Of a DNA stretch of 64,000 bases, positions 10,007-20,458 are shown one piece after another. The stretch spans positions 124,001 to 188,000 of the IMG/VR virus record IMGVR_UViG_3300038463_000730; one strand, 5' to 3'. The notes beneath the pieces are model-generated. The model searched no databases. It was not told where the DNA came from and was given only the letters and a program-made list of their open reading frames with translations. The translations under genes and the position numbers were made by a program. How positions within the stretch are numbered: the first letter of the stretch is position 1; the number at the start of each line of letters is the position of its first letter. Source of the DNA: a virus.

Positions 10007-12055
10007 TTACAAGATCGAGCTACCGCTACGCTGAACAACTCGCAATGCATTTGTATCATTTGAGTAGAATACAATTTCCTCTGCATCGATACATACTTGC
10101 CCACCAGCTTTTAACATCAAATCTTGACCAGCTACCATTGAAATATTAGTCGGTGTCAGGAATGTTAATCCGAACTGATCTACTCGAACAACTGCAAATT
10201 CACCTGTCTGCTGATAGATTCGGAAGTCTACCGTGCCGGGACGCATGGCCAAATTAGCTCCCTTACTCACAAACCTTGGATCCGAGATATTATTCGTCAT
10301 CGGACCTGACGGAGCCATTCCAGCATCCGGTCCTCCTATTGTTACGAGCAAATCTCCAGTCAACGACAATCCTACGCTGATCCCGTTCAAATCACGCCCG
10401 ATTTGACCAAGTAGCGATCCCTGCGTATCGAGCCAGATTGACTGTTTATCAATCGTATTGGCACCGACATTCATTTCGATCATTCCGTCGAATGTCAATT
10501 GACCTGAACGCCCACCGGCATTCGCACTTGTACCAGACACATTGATAGCTGTGCTAACAAACGTTGTAGGATACGTGATCGTACTGATCTGTGTGTTGAC
10601 AGGCTGATACTCATAGGTGACCGGGCTACGTTGCGCCGCGCATATTTGCGTGATGTCATGATAGATCGTTCCATGCTTGATCGGCTGGTTAGAAAGGCGA
10701 TCCATCGGTGTCGCGAACCCGGTTGTATTGTCCGGGTCATTGATCGAGATCGATCCACCATTGAACGCAATCGTGTCGAGATACAAGTCACGACGTTGGA
10801 ATCGGTTCTCTGAAGGCTGACCGTCGAACGTAAACTGATTCACATCATCGCTGTTCTGCACAGCTGAGATCGTGCTGGAGTTTGTGGCCCGTACGGTCAA
10901 CGGAATGTTACCTTTTTCGCTCGATGCCGGAACGTTGAATTTGAACTGTCCCTCTTTATCTACATCGAAAAAGAACTGACTACGATCCCTAGCGAACCCT
11001 TTGTTTGTCGTGATGTCGGGTAGCGGTGGAAGAGTCGGGTTCTTTGGCTGGTTGCCCTGTGAATCGGGCGGGTTGCCTTTACGTGCATTGATCTCGAAGT
11101 GATACGCGATGCTCTTGCGCTCAGCCTCACGGATGCGAACGTAGGCATCTTCTTTGTCCGTATTAGTGATAAACGATAGGTTCTTTTCTTTACCGGCTGG
11201 AAGAATGTTCCGATTTAGATCAAGGATGTTGCCATAGATATCGACTACCGTTCCCTTGACCGTCTCCATCAAGTAGTTCGGCTCGAACTGGGTCAAGCTG
11301 AGAAGATCAGTTCGTGCTTCACGACGATTGTAGAAATACTCGTCCTCTGGCAACTGACCGTTCTGTATGATTTGAATTTCTTGGGCGTCGGTAGAGAAGA
11401 AGGTTGAGTGAGCGAACTCGTACACCAACTCGCGCTTCTCAACGAACTGTGGGTTCCGCACAGCCGAACTGCTTGTCGTCAAGCTCGGAATCGAACTCGG
11501 ATCAAAACAGATCTCTTTCAAGTCATCGTCGAACTCGTGCCCATCACGACGAACAGAGAAGTCATTAAGGTTCGGGAACATGTCACGACGAACAATCCCA
11601 TCGACCTGAATCGAGGCATCGTTGAATGAGTAGTTCCCGCCAAAGTTGTTTGACAGGATACCGCGCTTCGCATCGACGCGCAGTGAGTTTACCTGGTCAC
11701 CGATCGTTGTGTATGTATCTGGGTCAAGCCTGACCGTGTTGTACTGATCACTCGATACAATCAGCTCATCACCATCAAACGAGATGGTTTGGTACGGACT
11801 TAGTAAGATGGCAATGATGTAGTACAACCCACCGTCACCCTGGAGCACCAAGACAGGCGTCCCCTCTTGCATCTGACCACCGATGAAATGGCCATTCGCA
11901 CCGTTGTACGCAGGGTAGTAACTTGCTTTAACTTTGACACCGGTCGTGTCGAGCGAAACCATCACCTGCGAACTTGAAACGATACTCTGCACCGTGCCCT
12001 TCGTGGCAATTCCCGGTACCTTGTTGATTATCTTTTGTTGTTGCGGTGCGTTCAT
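10007..12055 (-). CDS. Baseplate spike / hub protein with N-terminal OB-fold
   Basis: A 682-residue protein translationally coupled to the hub gene (TAATG overlap). Residues of about 15-100 form an OB-fold pattern like gp5/gpV spikes: a strand with GTVQSIVSSSQVMVSLD, a compatibility strand, then EGTPVLVLQGDGGLYYIIAIL. The extreme C-terminus (SMVAGQDLMLKAGGQVCIDA) has the short alternating repeats of beta-prism spike domains. No lysozyme domain is evident between them. The central part is long and polar, with a Pro-rich section. By analogy it sits on the tail axis below the hub and pierces the host surface. Placement directly after the hub gene fits. Confidence is high for a spike-class protein and moderate for exact architecture. 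Confidence 0.8.
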   Translation of the reverse strand: MNAPQQQKIINKVPGIATKGTVQSIVSSSQVMVSLDTTGVKVKASYYPAYNGANGHFIGGQMQEGTPVLVLQGDGGLYYIIAILLSPYQTISFDGDELIVSSDQYNTVRLDPDTYTTIGDQVNSLRVDAKRGILSNNFGGNYSFNDASIQVDGIVRRDMFPNLNDFSVRRDGHEFDDDLKEICFDPSSIPSLTTSSSAVRNPQFVEKRELVYEFAHSTFFSTDAQEIQIIQNGQLPEDEYFYNRREARTDLLSLTQFEPNYLMETVKGTVVDIYGNILDLNRNILPAGKEKNLSFITNTDKEDAYVRIREAERKSIAYHFEINARKGNPPDSQGNQPKNPTLPPLPDITTNKGFARDRSQFFFDVDKEGQFKFNVPASSEKGNIPLTVRATNSSTISAVQNSDDVNQFTFDGQPSENRFQRRDLYLDTIAFNGGSISINDPDNTTGFATPMDRLSNQPIKHGTIYHDITQICAAQRSPVTYEYQPVNTQISTITYPTTFVSTAINVSGTSANAGGRSGQLTFDGMIEMNVGANTIDKQSIWLDTQGSLLGQIGRDLNGISVGLSLTGDLLVTIGGPDAGMAPSGPMTNNISDPRFVSKGANLAMRPGTVDFRIYQQTGEFAVVRVDQFGLTFLTPTNISMVAGQDLMLKAGGQVCIDAEEIVFYSNDTNALRVVQRSGSSIL

Positions 12056-15000
12056 TATTGACCCGATGGCGCCTGGGTTGATCCCTGAGCTGTCGTTGCT
12101 GGGTTATTGTAGGTTATCCATAGATCTATAACGCCTTCTGTCAATTGTACTTGAATGGCTTTTGTCGAAGCGCCAGGTCCGGCAAGATTCAGAGCATAAG
12201 TCCAGGCTTTGTCCGATGGCCCTTTTGTCGTGGTTGGTGACACCATATCTAGAGATGAGATGACCGATACTTGATTTGCAGGCAGTGCGTTGATCTGTAC
12301 GTTGCTGTTGGATGGAGCCAAGACCGATCCTGACGAACCTTGTTTGGTCGTAAGAGCAGCCTTCAATTGGTTTGCGATGGTTTGCAACGTGCCGCTAGCT
12401 GGTTCGTTGGTGTCATAATAGTACGTTCTGATCTCAAGTTTCGAATTGCTTTGGCTACCTAGTAATCCATACGCTACTTGCGCGATGTTCGTAATCGCAT
12501 ACTGATTAGCGTTACCATATTTGTCATCATTCAAACAGTCTTGCAGACTCGTAGCTGGTTTTGTCGTCGGAATAACAATCGCGCCGATATTCTGCTCGCT
12601 CTGCGAATTGACGTTACGTAGAACGACATGGTTCATGTTCTGACGATTCTTGAACATCACTTTACCAATCGTATCGAACGCTGTCGGTATGTAATGTCCG
12701 GCGTGATGACCGTAGGAAAGCTTAAGTGTCGTAGTGAATTTGCCTCCAAACTCGAACGAATGACTTACTTTCTCAACGTAATACAGCATGTTCTCTGGTT
12801 CGATGAATACGACCTCTCCAACCTGCATAAACTCGTTACCAGCGATCGTAATCGTACCGTTTAGAATCTGTCCACGAGCACGGTTCAACAACGACACTGC
12901 ATACGGAGCAAGCTGGGTATCCGGATCAGATAGGAACGGAACGTTGACCGCGTTCGCTGCACGGAATCCGTACATTCTCCACAAGTCATAGTCAGCTGCA
13001 TAAGCCGTGGTCAACGTGTTACCACCGCCTGGAAGGTTCAACCCGTTCGGGCCAGTTAGTAGATCCAGCCCTTCGCCTTGAGCAAAGATGCCATTGACTT
13101 GAACGAAGTTGAACTGAGGTGGTGTTTCGGTAATGCTATAGCCAATGATCTGATTAGCCTTGATGATGTAACGCGAACCCGAGCCTGGCCCGTAGTCATC
13201 GTACGTCTCATCCTCAATCATGTGCTCCAGAACATCCGGAACATTCCCGTCGTACAACCCAGGGAATGCAATCGTGTTAGCATCCAAAGTATTCAACGGA
13301 TCATTCGGACTAATCTGGTTCTGCGCGGCTGCTGTTAGCGTATCGAGTAATGCCGAGGCAGACTTGATTTGAATCTGTCGCGAACTGATAGCTTTGGCAA
13401 TCTGATTCGTTATGCTCAGTACATCCGCCGCACTCGCAACGCCACCTGTACTGGTCGGGAACAATGACTGAAGGTTCGCCGGAGCGATACCGGTATCAGC
13501 AAAGATAGCGTTTGAAACAGTTGTGTACCGAGATGTCAGTGCCGGATCATTCGAATTGGCAATCGGTATATTTTTCGGATTACCAACACCGGCATTGAAC
13601 TTCTTGACAATCAAATTGGCTTGGGTCGCTGTAGTAAATGCAAACTGTACGTTCGAAGCTTGATCAGCTACGTTATCCGAAAAGCTTGCCAAATTCGATA
13701 CAGACTGATCATCAGGATTGGTGAATACTTTTAGCAAATCGATATTCGTTATTTTGCATGTCTGCGAATTAGACAAGAAGGCGAACTCTCCAATAGGAAG
13801 ATTAAGTTTGTAGATGATGTCGTTATCATTACTGATACCCAACGCCAACGCATACAAACGAATCTGGTTCTCCATCGTCTCGATCGTTTGAATGGCGGCT
13901 GTGACCTGATTGCTATAGAGGTTCTGTAGAAACTGCGGGAAGATCTGTATACCGGTTGTTTCCTTGTAACGTAGCATGTTCAAGAACACACTGTTTGGAA
14001 CTCGATTGTATTGCGGAACACGTGCCTGAATATGACCTTGTGTATCGGCATAGACTTCGAGATCAAGTTTCTCTGCAACAGCCTGAATCTGATGACCAAC
14101 GACATCATATTCATTAGCGAATAGGCTGAAGTCATTTCCAATAGCTTTGGCGAAAGCCTGGATATCCATGTCATTATCGTACGTATTGTCTACGATGAAA
14201 TAGTTCTGGTCTTGATTTGCCTTGACACGATAGAACAATCGACGAGCTAGGAAGTTTGTTTTTCTTCGAAGGTCTCGACGTACATTCGGATCAGTTAACG
14301 TACTAGCCGGATCCTGTGTACCGGCTGAAGAGTTGTTATCGAACGATACATCGTTTCCAATAACTAGAACGTTATTTGATTGGTATGAAGAGTTTAGATT
14401 TGTCTGAAGCTGTTGAATATTAGCATCAAGCCCATTCAGCTGTTGCTGGAGAAGGGCTGTCGAAGATGTTGCAGCCGTTGTCGATGCAACGTTATTAGGT
14501 TGCGTTCCGGCCGATGACAGCCCGGCTCCGGATGCCTTTGTAAGCTGATCAAAAATGTTTGCACGCTGTGAAAGCAATGACTGTAGGTTCGATGTCTGTT
14601 GTACGACATTCGAATAGCCCATCATTTGCTGAGCGTTTGCCTGGTCGCTCATGTTCATGGATTTGAACGGTTGGAAGTTACCCCATAGGCTGTTGTTCTT
14701 CTTGATGTTCGAAAGAAGCTGATTGTAGAAGTTCGGATCCTTGAAGAAATCCGCTCCAGGAGAGAGGGCTCCGGCCTGTTTGATCAATGTTTGATAAAAC
14801 GTAGCGAAGTTGTAAGCTTGTCCCGTAACTAACAGAGACAGCACATTCATGATGTCTTGCCCAGAGAATGCGTCAGTAGTAAGCTTCGGTACATTCTGTG
14901 ATGGGATCGACGTGTTGAAATCGTTACTGTACGAGTTCTTCGTAAACGTCAACGAAGCAATTCCTTCTTTCCACCGATACCGCATGCCATTAGGCATGTA

Positions 15001-16896
15001 ATAGACCTGAGACAAACTACCGCTCGCGACAGGTTGATTGTCTGAGTCTTGGTGAACGAAGTTAGCTTGTGTAACGATCTGGCCCTGGTATGGTCCCGAC
15101 GTATACCGTGGCATCATTTGCTGCACGAATGTCTGGTTCTCACCAAGCAATTGTGGAGGCTGATTCTGTTTTCCACTAACTGTATCAAGGTGCAGTTCAA
15201 ACGGTGTCAATGGATCATAGATCGGTCCATTGAAGTTGGTCAATGCCGGGTTCTCATTCACAACGCTTAGATCAAAATACTTCGTGTTATCGTAGCCGGT
15301 TACGTTGACAGTAAACTTGCCGCTACCCCAACCCTTTGTTACCTGTCCGACCAACCCAGCAAACACGTGTGTTCCGGCTTTGTCAGTTACGAACTGGTTA
15401 CGTACGAGTTGCCATAGGTAATCTGGGAAATCGTTACCTACAAAGGCAGCCTTCTCGATCTGAACCGAATTGTTATCAGGGTTGAACGCCGTGTTGATCT
15501 GTGTAGACAAGTCAGCAAGGCCTTGACTCATCTGTCCTTGCAGATTGAAAGCCGATGTCGGATCGAAACTTTCATCCAACCCATTCGCTACCCTTCTGTC
15601 TACAAGGTTCCGACTCATCATATAGATGTGGACCGAGTCCTGTGCCGAGATGAACGGTTTGTCACCGTAGTGCAACGTCATCTTGTTGCGAACATAATTC
15701 GATTTCGCATTGTCGCTACGTAGCTGTCCCTGAGTACTGCTGTCGAGTGAGAACAGACTGTCCATCAGATTCAAGATTGACTGAATGTAGTTTTGCTCTT
15801 GACCGTTGACACCTTGATTACCTAGTTCGGCTGATCCGAACAAAGCCGAAGCATCAAGAGTAATGTTCGAACCGCTCAGGATGGCGGAAGGAGCAAAGCT
15901 CAATGGCGCGTTGTACTGTATTTCAAATCCGAGACCATCGATCGTCAACGTTACACGGTTTCCTGGAAAGGAGGCCGGGTTGATAATGAAGTTGATGATG
16001 TTCGCACCACGCGAAGTTCGAAGCTGGTTTAGTAGATTCTGGTTACTCGTGACCTGAGTCTGTGCCAGCGACCGAGCCGTTTTCACAGCCGAGCTTTGAT
16101 TGAATATGTTGAATGCAGCCGAGATCGCTACCTCGATATCATTCGGTGTAACGATGCTAAGTCCGTACGGGTCTTCGAGTGTGAAGCTGAACCCTCCACC
16201 ACCCCATTTCAACGCCACGTCCGTATTGACACGAGACACGGTAGTCAACTCCATAACGCCTGTGCCGGTCCCGTACGTGTTCTGGTACAATGCGTTCGGA
16301 TCGGTTGTCCACGTCGTTGTTTGCTGTGGCTGACTGAAAGCAACGATATCTCGAATGAGTGTCATGGCATTCGTAAACGAAGCGCTGAATATCGAACCGC
16401 CACCGTTAAACAATCCACCGATACCGTTGGCCGTATCGTACAAACTGAGCAATGTCGGAAGGACTCCGTAGTCAACCTGGTTCGACTGTGAGGTGATTGT
16501 GTCGAGCTTGGATAGTCTTTCGTACGTAGCGAACTGATCACATTTGTTCTGAAACAGAATAGAACTAGCGGTCATGAAGAACGAGTCCTGCTCGTCTTTG
16601 AACTCTGGAATATTGTTCTGAGACAGAGAGGCGAATTCTTTTTTCTTGATGACAACCGTAACATCTGGTTGCGCCATCAGAATCTCGAACACCTTTGGCG
16701 AACGAGAGTAGGCAGTGAACCCTTCTTCGAGGTACCTGCGTTCCGCCGTTCTATCGAATTGCCCCGAGATCCCACCCATCCCGCCTGTAGCACCGAATAC
16801 ACCATCGGCTACTTTGTCTTCAGCATTTCGGGTTGTGTTACCATCACCGAACTGTGAAGCAATCTTCTGACCTAAACTATACAAAAAGTCTGACAT
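12055..16896 (-). CDS. Large baseplate hub protein
   Basis: A 1613-residue protein, much longer than typical hubs (about 350-400). The N-terminal part (first 100 residues) is soluble and polar. The middle carries VTKGWGSGKFTVNVTGYDNT and similar beta-barrel segments. The C-terminal third has the late-control/gp27-like ending: RGQILNGTITIAGNEF, VGEVVFIEPENMLYYVEKVS, then FTTTLKLSYGHHAG, the usual hub strand pattern in which a domain reports position and then binds the spike. A Gln/Ser-rich, probably coiled section lies around residues 770-850. It follows the tape-measure and tube-like genes and precedes the spike gene, the order of hub genes in contractile tails. Its length suggests fusion of hub and accessory domains. 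Confidence 0.75.
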   Translation of the reverse strand: MSDFLYSLGQKIASQFGDGNTTRNAEDKVADGVFGATGGMGGISGQFDRTAERRYLEEGFTAYSRSPKVFEILMAQPDVTVVIKKKEFASLSQNNIPEFKDEQDSFFMTASSILFQNKCDQFATYERLSKLDTITSQSNQVDYGVLPTLLSLYDTANGIGGLFNGGGSIFSASFTNAMTLIRDIVAFSQPQQTTTWTTDPNALYQNTYGTGTGVMELTTVSRVNTDVALKWGGGGFSFTLEDPYGLSIVTPNDIEVAISAAFNIFNQSSAVKTARSLAQTQVTSNQNLLNQLRTSRGANIINFIINPASFPGNRVTLTIDGLGFEIQYNAPLSFAPSAILSGSNITLDASALFGSAELGNQGVNGQEQNYIQSILNLMDSLFSLDSSTQGQLRSDNAKSNYVRNKMTLHYGDKPFISAQDSVHIYMMSRNLVDRRVANGLDESFDPTSAFNLQGQMSQGLADLSTQINTAFNPDNNSVQIEKAAFVGNDFPDYLWQLVRNQFVTDKAGTHVFAGLVGQVTKGWGSGKFTVNVTGYDNTKYFDLSVVNENPALTNFNGPIYDPLTPFELHLDTVSGKQNQPPQLLGENQTFVQQMMPRYTSGPYQGQIVTQANFVHQDSDNQPVASGSLSQVYYMPNGMRYRWKEGIASLTFTKNSYSNDFNTSIPSQNVPKLTTDAFSGQDIMNVLSLLVTGQAYNFATFYQTLIKQAGALSPGADFFKDPNFYNQLLSNIKKNNSLWGNFQPFKSMNMSDQANAQQMMGYSNVVQQTSNLQSLLSQRANIFDQLTKASGAGLSSAGTQPNNVASTTAATSSTALLQQQLNGLDANIQQLQTNLNSSYQSNNVLVIGNDVSFDNNSSAGTQDPASTLTDPNVRRDLRRKTNFLARRLFYRVKANQDQNYFIVDNTYDNDMDIQAFAKAIGNDFSLFANEYDVVGHQIQAVAEKLDLEVYADTQGHIQARVPQYNRVPNSVFLNMLRYKETTGIQIFPQFLQNLYSNQVTAAIQTIETMENQIRLYALALGISNDNDIIYKLNLPIGEFAFLSNSQTCKITNIDLLKVFTNPDDQSVSNLASFSDNVADQASNVQFAFTTATQANLIVKKFNAGVGNPKNIPIANSNDPALTSRYTTVSNAIFADTGIAPANLQSLFPTSTGGVASAADVLSITNQIAKAISSRQIQIKSASALLDTLTAAAQNQISPNDPLNTLDANTIAFPGLYDGNVPDVLEHMIEDETYDDYGPGSGSRYIIKANQIIGYSITETPPQFNFVQVNGIFAQGEGLDLLTGPNGLNLPGGGNTLTTAYAADYDLWRMYGFRAANAVNVPFLSDPDTQLAPYAVSLLNRARGQILNGTITIAGNEFMQVGEVVFIEPENMLYYVEKVSHSFEFGGKFTTTLKLSYGHHAGHYIPTAFDTIGKVMFKNRQNMNHVVLRNVNSQSEQNIGAIVIPTTKPATSLQDCLNDDKYGNANQYAITNIAQVAYGLLGSQSNSKLEIRTYYYDTNEPASGTLQTIANQLKAALTTKQGSSGSVLAPSNSNVQINALPANQVSVISSLDMVSPTTTKGPSDKAWTYALNLAGPGASTKAIQVQLTEGVIDLWITYNNPATTAQGSTQAPSGQ

Positions 16897-16934
16897 CTAA
16901 CCGGCCTTTACTGTAATATATCGAAACTAACCAG

Positions 16935-17855
16935 TTAGAATTGAACACTTACATCTACCGGCACTCCTCCGATGTTTAGCCCGTTCTGATCTGTATTCGA
17001 AGTATTGTTTACAGCTAGTAAACGACCTGGATTCATTAGATTGGTCGCCTGTGCTGTTTGCTGAAATGTCAACGGAATACCGCCATAACCGTTATTGCTC
17101 GGGCCCAACGTCGGAGTACGCTGCCATGGCATATTATTCGTACGATATCCACGACGCTGTGTTACGACGAAGTGAATAGTGTAATCAAATCCACCGACGA
17201 AATTGGTACTCTCGGTCCAGTTCATACTGGTAAAGTAACCGCGAAATACCCATCCATTAAAATACATCTCTACGCCAAGCGCCATGCTTACCAATGTCGT
17301 GGTGTTCTGTGGTAATGCGCCACCAAACGTTGCATCAGCATCCAAGATGCCGCCACCGATCGCACTACCGATTGATCCGAGTACAGATGTCGAGCTACCG
17401 CCTGTTCCGGCGCCCGAGAGAGCAGAACCGGCATCTCCTAGAATCGAACTGAGTCCCGAACTGGTTTGAGCCGTAGCCAAGTTCAGCCCGACTGCGTCAA
17501 AACTAAGTTGCTCGGCACGGTAGACCTCATGAAGAAGATTCAGCCCTTCGACACCGGATGAACCGGTCGTGCCACGCATATCAATCTCGGTCAGATCTTC
17601 TCCCCAGTATTGGATTAGGTATCCACCTTTTGTGAGTTGTTTCGAGATGATCTTTTTGTTGTTGTATTGAATCGACTCCGGGCTGACATACATCGCAACA
17701 ACGCCGAATTCCGGCACAAACCAATTTACAACAGAGCGTTTCTGATTGGCCGCTTTAATACCATACGGAATGCTCTGGTATGGTAAACCCTGAGCACCTG
17801 AATTGGCCCCGTTCGCAAATGACGAGCCTACGAGTGAACTATCGAGATAAGTCAT
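16935..17855 (-). CDS. Tail-baseplate junction protein, probable tube initiator
   Basis: A 306-residue protein between tape measure and hub. Residues of about 40-110 (VAMYVSPESIQYNNKKIISK, then LIQYWGEDLTEIDMRGTTG) and 190-240 (GVEMYFNGWVFRGYFTSMNW) give the split beta-barrel pattern of tube-like baseplate proteins. A Gly/Ser/Ala-rich insertion lies at about 125-180. Proteins at this position in other myoviruses cap the tail tube and join it to the hub. No clear Shine-Dalgarno precedes the ATG, 14 bases after the tape measure stop. Function is inferred from position and fold-like pattern. Confidence 0.72.
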   Translation of the reverse strand: MTYLDSSLVGSSFANGANSGAQGLPYQSIPYGIKAANQKRSVVNWFVPEFGVVAMYVSPESIQYNNKKIISKQLTKGGYLIQYWGEDLTEIDMRGTTGSSGVEGLNLLHEVYRAEQLSFDAVGLNLATAQTSSGLSSILGDAGSALSGAGTGGSSTSVLGSIGSAIGGGILDADATFGGALPQNTTTLVSMALGVEMYFNGWVFRGYFTSMNWTESTNFVGGFDYTIHFVVTQRRGYRTNNMPWQRTPTLGPSNNGYGGIPLTFQQTAQATNLMNPGRLLAVNNTSNTDQNGLNIGGVPVDVSVQF

Positions 17856-17869
17856 ACACAGATGCCAAA

Positions 17870-20110
17870 TTAGGCATTGCGATTGGCTCCGCCCGTGCGA
17901 TTCATGATTTGACGGTTCTCTGTCATCGCCGTAGCAGTAGCAGCAACATTATCAACCATCGTCTCTTGCTGACACTTGATGCAAACACCCTTGATCTCAC
18001 CCGTTACAGCGATCGTCGTTTGTGCCGGTTGTGCCGCTGGAGGGGCTGCTTGCTGAGCTTCGGCGGCAGTACGGACATTGCTCGCTGTCGGACCTACCGG
18101 GCTAGCGGCAGCCGTTGCGGCAGCAATCCGTTCATGAACGGCGCGGTTCTGTTCATCTGGAGATACTCCAATAGTTCGTTGCTCGTCTTTCGCCTTACCA
18201 ACAGAAGCTTCGATCGCTTTGGTTATGTCAGGTGCATTGGTAGCTGTTGGAACGGGAGTGGATGTCGGAGGTGGTGGAGGCGGACCGATGAACGGAGCCG
18301 GTGGCGCTGGAGTCGATGTCGGAACAGAGGTCGGTGTAGCTCCGGCCGCTGTCTGCATCTGGGCAAGCTTAGCCGCAGCCGCTTTATCATCTGCTTCTTT
18401 CGCAGCATCTTGATCAGAAAATGCTTTTACAGCACCAGTAGCAAGATTTTTGGCATACTCTCCTGCTTCAATTAGTTTGTTTTTAACTAGTTCATCTGGA
18501 GACAATCCGGAACCACGTTCTATTGCTGCCGCATTACCTTGAGCATCTTTCGAATGCTTTGCGATATCGGCCCCGGTTAGTTGCTTGTCTTTATTAAGTA
18601 TCGAAATACCAAGCTGGATATCCTGGGCCGCAGCAATTGCGTTGACCGCATTACGAATCTCGGTCACAGACGTATGCATTTTGTCTTGGACCGACGAGCC
18701 TTGTTCAGCAGTTTTAGCAACTGCTTTATCACCAGTTGGTGGCTCTAGTCCTTGACCTTCAAATCGTCCTTCTTTCATTGCCTGAAAGACCTTCGCCTCT
18801 TCACCTTTATCTAGTTTCTTTCCTGTGATCTTTTCCCACATCTCACGCTGTTTCTCGTATTGTGAAGCGGCCTGACCCGAGATATCGGCTGCGGCTTCAG
18901 CGCGTGTCACGATCTCTCCTCCAACGGAGTCTTTCATCGTCTTCATCAGGTCTTGTGCAGCGCCCTTCTTATCATTGGCAAGTTTCTCTTCGAACGCAAA
19001 TACACCTTGCAGGCCTCCGGCTCCACCGGATGTCGTACTGATGTACGACTCGGTTGCATCACTCAAGCCTGACATCGCTCCCATGATATCGCCGAACACT
19101 TTCGTAGCTTGGTGCCCGGACAATCCTACACCTTCCATTGCAGGGATAAACAATCCCATTGCCTTAACTGTATCATCAACATTGTCTGACATCATAGCGA
19201 ATTGACCAGCTACACTCTGGACAGCATCACGAACGTCTCCCATCGGCAACTGGAGAGACTGTTGCGCAGAAGCCAAGTTAGCTGAATATTGGATTTGTTT
19301 TTGAAGGTCTCCACTTAAATTTTCATAAGCGAAATGAGCATCTTTAATAACCTGTGATGTCTCCTGCATCGACCCAGCAGCAATTTTACTAATAGCCGTT
19401 AACGTGTCCATCGATTCACCAGCTACTTTCACATTACCACTTAGCGCAGTAGGAATAGTCGAAAGCTCAGTGAGTGACTTCGAGATCTCTTTCGGAGCCA
19501 TACCGGTTGCACTAGCAATCTGCTGCATCTTCTCATTGAAAGACGCCATTTTACTATCAATGTCCGTTAATCCACGATTATCATCGAACACGTTTTTAAA
19601 GTCGCCACCGGCAACATTCAACGCCATGAACCCTTTTTCTAATTGCTGAGTTCGTTCGGCTGCACCGATAGCGTTATCACCTATATTTTTGAAAGCGCTG
19701 ATCAACATGTCTGCGCCAGGGATCTTTCCACCAAGTTTTTCTGCTATTGTTATTACATTAGCGACATGTTCTTTTAATGCTTTCGCAGCTTCGCTAATAG
19801 AAGAAGCGCTTGTTAATGCTGAGCCACCAAGTTGATCGAAACCTTCAGCGGCACCAAGCAAATCCAATGTAACATGTTCTAGGTTAGAACCAAGATTGAT
19901 AGCGCCGGTCCCGAATGCATTTAGTTTCTCAGTTAATGATCCGGCAGTATCTTTGAATCGTTCGGCTGCTGGCATGAGCGATTTGAACTGTTCGAAAAAG
20001 TGTCCAAGATTGGTAGTTATTGAAGGCAACGTACCGGCAAGACGCTCAAGAGCGTCTACTGCCGGACCAACACCTTCTAGTAATTTACCTGCTTCGTCTG
20101 CTACTGCCAT
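17870..20110 (-). CDS. Tail tape measure protein
   Basis: A 746-residue, mostly helical protein rich in Ala, Lys, Glu and Gln with a coiled-coil N-terminus, directly after the frameshifted chaperone genes, the invariant place of tape measure genes. It sets tail length and is ejected during infection. A Pro/Thr-rich linker spans about residues 590-640 (including a run of six Pro), and a CIKCQ motif near residue 708 could bind a metal. At roughly 1.5 angstrom per residue the length would correspond to a tail of the order of 110 nm; this is a rule-of-thumb estimate. No transglycosylase or peptidase domain is visible. Confidence 0.82.
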   Translation of the reverse strand: MAVADEAGKLLEGVGPAVDALERLAGTLPSITTNLGHFFEQFKSLMPAAERFKDTAGSLTEKLNAFGTGAINLGSNLEHVTLDLLGAAEGFDQLGGSALTSASSISEAAKALKEHVANVITIAEKLGGKIPGADMLISAFKNIGDNAIGAAERTQQLEKGFMALNVAGGDFKNVFDDNRGLTDIDSKMASFNEKMQQIASATGMAPKEISKSLTELSTIPTALSGNVKVAGESMDTLTAISKIAAGSMQETSQVIKDAHFAYENLSGDLQKQIQYSANLASAQQSLQLPMGDVRDAVQSVAGQFAMMSDNVDDTVKAMGLFIPAMEGVGLSGHQATKVFGDIMGAMSGLSDATESYISTTSGGAGGLQGVFAFEEKLANDKKGAAQDLMKTMKDSVGGEIVTRAEAAADISGQAASQYEKQREMWEKITGKKLDKGEEAKVFQAMKEGRFEGQGLEPPTGDKAVAKTAEQGSSVQDKMHTSVTEIRNAVNAIAAAQDIQLGISILNKDKQLTGADIAKHSKDAQGNAAAIERGSGLSPDELVKNKLIEAGEYAKNLATGAVKAFSDQDAAKEADDKAAAAKLAQMQTAAGATPTSVPTSTPAPPAPFIGPPPPPPTSTPVPTATNAPDITKAIEASVGKAKDEQRTIGVSPDEQNRAVHERIAAATAAASPVGPTASNVRTAAEAQQAAPPAAQPAQTTIAVTGEIKGVCIKCQQETMVDNVAATATAMTENRQIMNRTGGANRNA

Positions 20111-20125
20111 TCAGATACCCCGTAA

Positions 20126-20440
20126 TTATCCAACTACCTTTTTCTTCTTACGACGACGACGTGGACCAGAGTTGCTCTGGCTGTCTTTGTCCAAGTTCGC
20201 CTGGTGAATTCGTTGCGAAAGGAGTTCGAACTCCGTATCATCAGATGCGTAAGTATTAGCCTCGGCATCAAGGATACGTTTGGCTGCTTCTGGGTTGGTG
20301 AATGATCCAATAAACAAAGCAAGATGCCGTTGGCTCTCAGCTTTTTCTCGACGATCCTGAACCCACTGCTCAAACAAATACAGTTTCTCAATTGGCTCAA
20401 GATCTTCGATCATTGGATCGTTAGGTTTACAACGCCACAT
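20126..20440 (-). CDS. Tail assembly chaperone, downstream (-1) frame of the fusion
   Basis: This is the second part of a G/GT-type tail assembly chaperone. From ATG 20440 the frame encodes 104 residues, but it is open upstream and joins the preceding gene in the -1 frame at the A7 slippery run (20485-20491), adding 15 codons (20441-20485) before this ATG. The product would be a fusion of about 369 residues. The segment is helical and acidic to basic, ending in RRRRKKKKVVG. No good Shine-Dalgarno precedes the ATG, so it is probably made only as the fusion. The lambda G/GT paradigm says the fusion binds the tape measure and recruits tube subunits. Confidence 0.85.
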   Translation of the reverse strand: MWRCKPNDPMIEDLEPIEKLYLFEQWVQDRREKAESQRHLALFIGSFTNPEAAKRILDAEANTYASDDTEFELLSQRIHQANLDKDSQSNSGPRRRRKKKKVVG

Positions 20441-20458
20441 TTTACAAAGTGACCATAT

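Noticed and set aside
17780-18475. 231-codon plus-strand frame over the tape measure gene
   Set aside because: Ser/Arg/Cys-rich antisense frame caused by the minus strand's codon bias; no start signal and no recognisable domain.
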